A program made the translations under genes and the position numbers. DNA of 64,000 nt from an uncultured Pseudoflavonifractor sp. GTDB taxonomy: Bacteria; Bacillota; Clostridia; Oscillospirales; Oscillospiraceae. The notes beneath the pieces are model-generated. The model did not search any database, was not told the origin of the DNA, and saw only the letters and a program-made list of their open reading frames with translations. Positions 57,450-64,000 of this stretch are shown piece by piece. The DNA lies in assembly GCA_947425785.1 (NCBI GenBank), contig CANEAY010000011.1, positions 1-64,000 on the forward strand, given 5' to 3'. The stretch's first letter is position 1; each line of letters opens with the position of its first letter.

Positions 57450-59936
57450 ATGAATTGGAAGAAGCTCACATCCCTTGTCCTTTCCGCCGCGCTGGCGGCT
57501 TCCCTGGCCGCCCCGGCCATGGCCGCCGACCTGCCTGAGGGCTGGACTCCTGCCGACGGCGCCCGCACTGCCGCCGAGCCCTGGTACGCCGAGGCCCAGG
57601 CCTATGTGACCGAGCAGGGCTATATGTCCACTGTGGACGGCACCAACTTTGCCGCCGAGAACACCATCACTCGTGCCACCGTGTTCCAGACCCTTTGGAA
57701 CATGGAGGGCAATCCGAGGATGGCTGACGCCGCCTCCTTTACCGATGTGGCCGAGGACGCCTGGTACGCCGGCGCCGCCGCCTGGGCCGAGGCCGTGGGC
57801 CTCACCGAGGGCGACTCCGGCAAGTTCGAGGGCGACCGTGAGATCACCCGTGCCGAGGTGGCCGCCATCTTCTCCCGCTATGCCGCTCTGGACGGCTGGC
57901 TGGTAGATGTCTCCACCAGCCCCGCTCTTACCGCCCCTGACTACGACACCGTGCCCGACTGGGCCGCCACCGAGGTGGCCGAGTGCTACAAGCTGGGTCT
58001 GATGAAGGGCAACGAGTACGGTGAGATCAACCCCACTGACCTGATGACCCGGGCCGAGCTGGCCACCATGCTCAAGAGCTATGACGAGCTGGTGCCCATC
58101 TACCTGACCCGCGATGTGGAGATCGAGGTGCCCGAGACCGACGGTATCCCCGCCCACACCATCCCCGGTGTGCTCACCCTGCCCGGCGCCCACGAGGGGG
58201 AGACCTTCCCCGCCGTGGTCATGCTTCACGGCACCGGCTCCAACAAGGATGAGGCCGGCAACGGTTACCTCACCGCCGCCCCCAGCCTGGCTATGAACGG
58301 CATCGCCTCCCTGCGTATCGACTTCATGGGCAGCGGCGACTCCGAGGCCGATTACGCCGATTACAACTATTCTTCCGCCAACATCGACGCCAAGGCCGCC
58401 GCTGACTTCCTGGCCGAGGAGGCCACCGTGGACGGCGACAAGCTGGCCGTCATGGGCTGGAGCCAGGGCGGTACCAACGCCCTGCTGGCCGCCGCGGCCT
58501 ATCCCGAGACCTTTAAGGCCGCCGTCACCTGGTCTGGCGCGCTGGATCTGTCCACTCTGTTTGAGGACTTTGACAAGGCCTATGCCACTGCCAAGAAGGA
58601 CGGCAGCATCGAGCTGGCCTTTGACTGGCGGGACTCCCTCATGGTGGGTGAGCGCTGGTTCAAGGAGGTCAAGGGCACCGATGTGCTCAAGACCATCAAG
58701 GGCCTGGAGACCCCTGTGCTGGCCATCAACGGCGACAAGGACGACGTTGTCCTGCCCGAGAACGCCGACAAGATCGTGGAGGCTGTGAAGAACGGCCGGG
58801 TCTGTCTGGTGGAGGGCGCCGACCACACCTACAACGTCTTCGCCGAGGAGAATTTTGAGACCATCTACAAGGTGGCCGACATCACCGCCGGCTTCCTGGA
58901 GGAGACCCTGAACGGCTACGTCTCCGGCACCGTTTCCGCTGTCAGCAAGTACGGCAACGTGGGCACCGACATCTATGCCGACGTCTTTGTGGGCGCCGGT
59001 TACACTGTGGGCGATATGCTCACCGTCACCGTGGGCGAGAACGCTGTGGACGCCCCCTTCGGCACCGGCTACTCCAACGTGGATACCGGCAATGTGATCG
59101 TTCTCACCGATACCTCCAACGACACCATTGCCGCCGCCGTCAACATGGGCAACTTCTCCCAGACCTACAACGCCCCCGTGGGCGCCGCCATCCGCTTCCA
59201 GATGAAGGAGAAGGAGGGCTACCTGGAGGAGTACACCATCCGCAACATCGACTCCCTGCGCACCAACGACATTGCGGACTATGGCGACGACGAGGCCGTC
59301 TTTGCCAACTTCCGGGCCGTCACTCTGGGCGATATCGCCGAGGGCAAGCTCTACCGTGCCTCCAGCCCCGTGAACCCGGAGCTGGGCCGCAACACCTATG
59401 TGGACAAGCTCATCAAGGAGGCCGGGGTGAAGACCATCATCGACCTGGCTGACTCCGAGGAGGAGTATGCCGCTTACGAGGGCGTGGCCGATTCCTATGC
59501 CGCCGCCATCAACACCGTGAAGCTGGATATGGGTGTGGACTTTGCCGCCGAGGACTTCACCACCAAGCTGAAGACCGGCTTGGAGTACATGCTCTCCAAC
59601 GAGGGCCCCTATCTGGTGCACTGCAACGAGGGTAAGGATCGGGCCGGCTTTGTCACCATGCTGCTGGAGTGCCTCATGGGCGGCAAGCTGGACGAGATCG
59701 TGGATGATTATATGCTCTCCTATGAGAACTACTACCACGTGGAGCACGATTCCGACCGCTGGAACCGCATTGCCCAGAGCAACGTGATCACCAACCTGCT
59801 GAAGCTTACCGGGGCCGAGGACGAGAAGGCTCTGGCCGAGGCCGACCTGGTCAAGGCCGCCGAGACCTACCTCACCGAGACTGTGGGCCTCACCGCAGAG
59901 CAGGTGGAGGGCCTGAAGGCTGCCCTGTCCGCCTAA
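57450..59936 (+). CDS. Exported multidomain protein: SLH repeats, alpha/beta hydrolase, beta-rich middle domain, tyrosine phosphatase domain
   Basis: Signal peptide; three SLH-like units (WYAEAQAYVTEQGYM, FTDVAEDAWYAGAAAWAEAVGL, ATEVAECYKLGLMKG); GWSQGG nucleophile elbow; HCNEGKDRAGF CX5R loop. Confidence 0.88.
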   Translation: MNWKKLTSLVLSAALAASLAAPAMAADLPEGWTPADGARTAAEPWYAEAQAYVTEQGYMSTVDGTNFAAENTITRATVFQTLWNMEGNPRMADAASFTDVAEDAWYAGAAAWAEAVGLTEGDSGKFEGDREITRAEVAAIFSRYAALDGWLVDVSTSPALTAPDYDTVPDWAATEVAECYKLGLMKGNEYGEINPTDLMTRAELATMLKSYDELVPIYLTRDVEIEVPETDGIPAHTIPGVLTLPGAHEGETFPAVVMLHGTGSNKDEAGNGYLTAAPSLAMNGIASLRIDFMGSGDSEADYADYNYSSANIDAKAAADFLAEEATVDGDKLAVMGWSQGGTNALLAAAAYPETFKAAVTWSGALDLSTLFEDFDKAYATAKKDGSIELAFDWRDSLMVGERWFKEVKGTDVLKTIKGLETPVLAINGDKDDVVLPENADKIVEAVKNGRVCLVEGADHTYNVFAEENFETIYKVADITAGFLEETLNGYVSGTVSAVSKYGNVGTDIYADVFVGAGYTVGDMLTVTVGENAVDAPFGTGYSNVDTGNVIVLTDTSNDTIAAAVNMGNFSQTYNAPVGAAIRFQMKEKEGYLEEYTIRNIDSLRTNDIADYGDDEAVFANFRAVTLGDIAEGKLYRASSPVNPELGRNTYVDKLIKEAGVKTIIDLADSEEEYAAYEGVADSYAAAINTVKLDMGVDFAAEDFTTKLKTGLEYMLSNEGPYLVHCNEGKDRAGFVTMLLECLMGGKLDEIVDDYMLSYENYYHVEHDSDRWNRIAQSNVITNLLKLTGAEDEKALAEADLVKAAETYLTETVGLTAEQVEGLKAALSA

Positions 59937-59954
59937 GGGATTTCCCGGGAAACA

Positions 59955-59995
59955 CAAAAAGGGGCCGCTCTCTTGAGGGAGCGGCCCCTTTTTCA
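59955..59995. terminator. Bidirectional terminator
   Basis: AAAAAGGGGCCGCTC-TCTTGA-GGGAGCGGCCCCTTTTT. Confidence 0.9.
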
Positions 59996-60015
59996 CGCTT
60001 TTTGAGAGAATTGGA

Positions 60016-61935
60016 TCAGTCCAGCCCTTCCAGTTCCTCCAACCATAGGTTGGCTACGGCATCGCTGGGCATACGCCAGTCCCCTCTGGGAGAGAGGGCC
60101 AGGGAGCCCACCTTGGGGCCGTCAGGGAGGCAGGAGCGTTTGAACTGCTGGGAAAAGAACCGGCGGTAGAAGCTCCGCAGCCACTTCAAAAGGGTGGAGC
60201 GGTCGTAAGTCCGGCCGAAGGCCTGTTCTGCCAGCCGAAGTATCTTTTTTGGGGGGAAAGCCCAGCGGATGACATAGTAGAGGAAGAAGTCGTGGAGCTC
60301 ATAGGGGCCCACGATGTTCTCGGTCTTCTGGCTGATCTCCCCTGCCACAGCGGGGAGGAGCTCCGGGGACACAGGGGTGTCCAGAATGTCCTCCAGCACT
60401 TGGGAGAGGGCCCCGTCCTCCTGGGCCTTGTCCCCGGCCACGTAGGCCACCAGGTGCCGTACCAGGGTCTTGGGGATGCCGGCGTTGACGGCATACATGC
60501 TCATATGGTCGCCGTTGTAGGTACACCAGCCCAGGGCCAGTTCAGAGAGGTCGCCGGTACCGATGACCAGGCCCCCGGTCTGGTTGGCAATGTCCATGAG
60601 TACCTGGGTGCGCTCCCGGGCCTGGGCATTTTCGAAGGTTACATCGGTGTTTTCCATGGACTGTCCGATGTCGGCAAAGTGCTGTTTTACCGCCGCGGAG
60701 ATATCCACCGTTTTCAGGGTGGCTCCCATCCGCTCGGAGAGCAGCTCCGCATTGGAGCGGGTGCGGCGAGTAGTGCCGAAGCAGGGCATGGTGACGGCGA
60801 TAATATCGCTGGTCGGGCGATCCAGCAGCTTCATGGCCACCCCGGTGATGAGGATGGCCAGGGTGGAATCAAGGCCGCCGGAAAGACCGATGACGGCGGT
60901 CTTGGCCCCGGTGTGCTCCAGCCGCTTCTTCAGGCCCAGAGCGGCGATCTTCAATACCTCCTCACACAGCTCGGCCTGCTCCGCCTCATCCTGGGGGAAG
61001 AAAGGGGAGGGGGAGACGCTGCGGGTGAGGGGGGTCTCCGCACATTCCAATGAGAAGGAATGCTGTGTGCTGTATTCGCTCTCTACGTAAGGGAAGGTGT
61101 TGCGCCGCCGCCGCTCATAGGAGAGCTTGTCCACGTCGATCTCGCTGATGGTGAGGCCGGTGGAGAATTTCCGCTGGGCCAGCAGGGCGCCGTCTTCCAT
61201 CACGATGCTGTGACCGGCAAAGACCATATCGGTGGTGGACTCTCCCTCCCCAGCGCTGGCGTAGACATAGCCGCACACACACCGGGCGGATTGGTTGGCG
61301 ACCAGATTCCGGCGGTAGAGGGATTTGCCTGCCGTCTCATCGGAGGCAGACAGGTTCAGGATAAGGGTGGCCCCGGCGGCGGCCAGACGGAAGCTGGGAG
61401 GTTCTATCGTCCACAGATCCTCGCAGATCTCCGCGCCGATGACCAGATTGGGCATGGTCTCGCAGAAGAAAAGGGAATCGGCATCCAGAGTGGTCTCCTG
61501 ACCACATAGGGAGAGGAAGGGTTCGGAGACTCCCCTCCCGGAGGTGAACCACCGGCCCTCATAAAACTCGCCGTAGTTGGGGACATGGATCTTGGGAACC
61601 AGTCCCAAAATATTGCCCTGGTGTATTATTGCGGCACAATTATACAAATTGTTTTTATATTTTAACGGCAGACCCAGGGCGGTGACCATATCCAGGTTTT
61701 TGGTGGCTTCCAGGACGGTGGCCAAACCCTCCTCGGCCCCCTTCAAGAGGGTGTCCTGGAGAAAGAGGTCGCCGCAGGTGTAGCCCGTCAGGCACAGTTC
61801 GGGCAGGCACAAGACCCGCACACCCTGACGGTCGGCCTCCCGCATGAGGGTAAAGATCTGTTCCGCATTGTACCGGGGGTCGGCCACCCGAATTTTTGGC
61901 ACGCCGGCCGCCACCTTGATAAATCCATCCTTCAT
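60016..61935 (-). CDS. nadE: Glutamine-dependent NAD+ synthase
   Basis: Nitrilase-type N-domain (LCLPELCLTGYTCGDLF) plus synthase domain (VIGLSGGLDSTLAILI; GTGDLSELALGWCTYNGDHMSMY). Confidence 0.96.
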   Translation of the reverse strand: MKDGFIKVAAGVPKIRVADPRYNAEQIFTLMREADRQGVRVLCLPELCLTGYTCGDLFLQDTLLKGAEEGLATVLEATKNLDMVTALGLPLKYKNNLYNCAAIIHQGNILGLVPKIHVPNYGEFYEGRWFTSGRGVSEPFLSLCGQETTLDADSLFFCETMPNLVIGAEICEDLWTIEPPSFRLAAAGATLILNLSASDETAGKSLYRRNLVANQSARCVCGYVYASAGEGESTTDMVFAGHSIVMEDGALLAQRKFSTGLTISEIDVDKLSYERRRRNTFPYVESEYSTQHSFSLECAETPLTRSVSPSPFFPQDEAEQAELCEEVLKIAALGLKKRLEHTGAKTAVIGLSGGLDSTLAILITGVAMKLLDRPTSDIIAVTMPCFGTTRRTRSNAELLSERMGATLKTVDISAAVKQHFADIGQSMENTDVTFENAQARERTQVLMDIANQTGGLVIGTGDLSELALGWCTYNGDHMSMYAVNAGIPKTLVRHLVAYVAGDKAQEDGALSQVLEDILDTPVSPELLPAVAGEISQKTENIVGPYELHDFFLYYVIRWAFPPKKILRLAEQAFGRTYDRSTLLKWLRSFYRRFFSQQFKRSCLPDGPKVGSLALSPRGDWRMPSDAVANLWLEELEGLD

Positions 61936-62027
61936 GGAGAGACCTCCTTGAGTAATGTGGTTTTATTTTACCCCTTCTCCCGAAAAAAGACAAGAGGATG
62001 TCTGTTTTTGGTTCGGAGGGACGGATA

Positions 62028-62062
62028 GAGTGAAAGGAAACCGTCAGGGTTTCCTTTCACTC
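62028..62062. repeat. 15-bp inverted repeat hairpin
   Basis: GAGTGAAAGGAAACC-GTCAG-GGTTTCCTTTCACTC. Confidence 0.85.
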
Positions 62063-62073
62063 ATTTAAGGCAT

Positions 62074-62130
62074 AAACACACACCCAAAAAGTCCCTGACC
62101 AAAGGTCAGGGACTTTTTGGGTGTGTGTTT
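62074..62130. repeat. Perfect 27-bp inverted repeat with 3-nt loop between niaR and nadE
   Basis: AAACACACACCCAAAAAGTCCCTGACC-AAA-GGTCAGGGACTTTTTGGGTGTGTGTTT. Confidence 0.95.
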
Positions 62131-62314
62131 TGTTGCAGAGAGATAGAGAGGGTAGGGAGGATGCGTAGTGTGTTCTGGCTTCTTCCTGTGTCCATATTGA
62201 AGATACCAAACAATTACGACGAAACTTTGACGGAAGTGTGAATAATTTGTAAATTACCTGGTTTGATAGCAAAATACCTTACATTTTGTTTCTACTTTAC
62301 ATATTTCACATCGA

Positions 62315-62839
62315 TCATTTTTCTGCCTGCCAAAGGTATCCCAGAGCTTTTAGGGCGGCCTCGCCCCGATCCAGGGCCTTCTCCTCTGCGGCCCGGATGG
62401 TGTGAAGGTGGAGGCCGTCGGTGAGCTGTGACAGGGGCTGGGCGCCGCTCTGGGCGCTCTGGGCCAGGAACTGGCTCACATCGTACCGGGAACGCAGCTG
62501 GAGCTGGCCGGCAAGTTGACCGTAGATGGGGTGCTCCACGATCACATCCACCACCTCACAGCCCACATCCACCAGAGCGTTGAGCTCTGCCTCCATTCCC
62601 GCTGCGTCATGGAGGCAGGCCAAGGTGCGCGTCAGGCCGGGGGCGCGGCCGGAGACGTAGCCCCGGGGGGTGGCGGTGACAGGGTGGCCTGCCGCCCGAA
62701 GAAGGGCTACATCCCCTACGATGATCTGGCGGCTTACCCCCAGTTCCTTAGCCAAAGCGGTGGCGCTCACAGGGCTTTCGGCAGTGTGCAGGGCCTGCAG
62801 GATGGCTTTGCGCCGGGTCTGGGCGTCCATAGTCTCCAT
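62315..62839 (-). CDS. niaR: NiaR-like transcriptional repressor of NAD biosynthesis (HTH_11 + 3H domain)
   Basis: RRKAILQALHTAESPVSATALAKELGVSRQIIVGDVALLRAAGHPVTATPRGYV; EHPIYGQ; LTDGLHLHTI; RBS GGGAGG before METMDAQ. Confidence 0.88.
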   Translation of the reverse strand: METMDAQTRRKAILQALHTAESPVSATALAKELGVSRQIIVGDVALLRAAGHPVTATPRGYVSGRAPGLTRTLACLHDAAGMEAELNALVDVGCEVVDVIVEHPIYGQLAGQLQLRSRYDVSQFLAQSAQSGAQPLSQLTDGLHLHTIRAAEEKALDRGEAALKALGYLWQAEK

Positions 62840-62989
62840 CTTGTTCCTCCCACGCATGATTTTTTCTTAGTATTATATAATATACCATAGTTTTTCCGGC
62901 GTGGAAAGGCTTCCGTGGGTTGATTTTTCCGGGCTGTAGTGTTAAAATGATTTGTAAATTTTTAACACTGGGAGAGGGAGGCGCCGGAA

Positions 62990-63634
62990 ATGACCCGAGA
63001 AGAGGCTTTTGAGTTCCTGGATCGCACTGCCAAGGGTATTGCGGAAATGTTTGGCCCCTCCTGCGAGACTCTGGTGCAGGACATGGGCAACCCCAGGCAT
63101 CCCATTCTGTCTATTTATAATGGTCAGGTCTCCGGCCGGGAGGTGGGTTCCACCCTGGATATCCTGGGTTCCGACAAGGTGCTGGACGCTGCCACTCTGG
63201 CCAATGACTTTGTTAACCTCTATGCCACCACCCCCTCGGGCCAGCAGATAAAATCCTCTACCTTCCACATGGTGGGAGAGGATTACGACCTGGCGCTGGG
63301 CATTGATTTTGACTTTACCGTCCTCTCCTTCGCCAACCGCACCCTCATGGGCCTGATGAATGCCGAGGCCGACCTGCAGAGTGCTCTTTGGGCTGGAGGA
63401 GCAGGCCAGATGAATCAGATCTTTGAGGAGTGCCTTGCCGCTCTGGGCAAGCCCATTGAAGAGCTGAATAAGAAAGACCGGTTCCGGCTGGTGACTCTGC
63501 TGGATCAAAAAAATTTCTTTTCCTTCCGCAAGTCGGTGCCCTTTGTGGCCTCCCGGCTGAAGGTGTCCCGGTACACCGTCTACAAATATTTGGGTGAGCT
63601 GGCCGACGAGAAGGCCGCCGCCGGAAAAGAGTGA
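62990..63634 (+). CDS. YheO-like PAS + HTH transcriptional regulator
   Basis: LDRTAKGIAEMFGPSCETLVQDM...GREVGSTLDILG...SVPFVASRLKVSRYTVYKYLGEL. Confidence 0.88.
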   Translation: MTREEAFEFLDRTAKGIAEMFGPSCETLVQDMGNPRHPILSIYNGQVSGREVGSTLDILGSDKVLDAATLANDFVNLYATTPSGQQIKSSTFHMVGEDYDLALGIDFDFTVLSFANRTLMGLMNAEADLQSALWAGGAGQMNQIFEECLAALGKPIEELNKKDRFRLVTLLDQKNFFSFRKSVPFVASRLKVSRYTVYKYLGELADEKAAAGKE

Positions 63635-63638
63635 AGCT

Positions 63639-64000
63639 ATGGAACTCAAAGAGCGCATCGACAGTTACTTTAATGACCCCGCAGTACGCCAGGGGCTGGT
63701 CTCCGCCGTCTCCCACCTGGTGGCGGTGAAGAGCGTGAGGGGAGAGGCCAGTCCTGAGGCACCCTTTGGCCCCGGCCCCCGGGCCGCTTTGGACGAGGCG
63801 CTGAAGCTCTGCGCCGAGCTGGGTTTTTCCGCCAGAGACTACGACCACTATGTGGGACTGGCCGACATAAACGACAAGGAGACCCAGCTCCACATCCTGG
63901 CCCACCTGGACGTGGTGGGGGAGGGCTCCGGCTGGGCCACCGACCCCTATACCTGTGTGGAAAAGGACGGTATCCTCTACGGCCGGGGGGTCAGCGACGA
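63639..64000 (+). CDS. M20 family dipeptidase (PepV/Sapep-like), 3' truncated by window edge
   Basis: MELKERIDSYFNDPAVRQGLVSAVSHLVAVKSVRGEA...LHILAHLDVVGEGSGWATDPYTCVEKDGILYGRGVSDD. Confidence 0.88.
   Translation, partial: MELKERIDSYFNDPAVRQGLVSAVSHLVAVKSVRGEASPEAPFGPGPRAALDEALKLCAELGFSARDYDHYVGLADINDKETQLHILAHLDVVGEGSGWATDPYTCVEKDGILYGRGVSD

Overview
High-GC Firmicutes-type chromosomal window (Oscillospiraceae-like by gene content; taxonomy is inference). Left end: tail of the spc operon and the alpha operon (secY', adk, map, KOW protein, infA, rpmJ, rpsM, rpsK, rpsD, rpoA, rplQ). Next is a rearranged D-alanylation-like operon: exported FG-GAP protein, DltA, DltC, GNAT, DltB/MBOAT, DltD-like SGNH, a hidden DltX-like microprotein and an LtaS-like synthase. 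After that come a TAXI-TRAP transporter, a nucleotidyltransferase plus galE, a BMP-domain fusion with a phosphoesterase, a two-component system divergent from an RND/YhgE-like pair, a split 2-hydroxyacyl-CoA dehydratase-like trio, an NSS transporter and a TetR regulator. A divergent promoter region with paired operators leads into a carboxylate uptake/activation cluster (SSS symporter, acyl-CoA synthetase, atypical KASIII-like protein, two MaoC proteins, second adk). A visibly AT-rich island follows (ApeA-like HEPN protein, KilA-N protein, orphan recombinase fragment), flanked by tRNA-fMet and tRNA-Leu. The remainder holds prfB, a glycolytic cluster (pgk-tpiA-gpmI-eno), trmL, proBA, two exported SLH proteins (a 5'-nucleotidase and a hydrolase/tyrosine phosphatase fusion), niaR-nadE, a YheO-like regulator and the start of an M20 dipeptidase. 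Best candidates for new biology: the variant Dlt operon with its hidden DltX, the KASIII-like protein with altered catalytic residues beside a second adenylate kinase, and the HEPN/KilA-N island. All functional calls come from reading motifs by eye; no database search was run.
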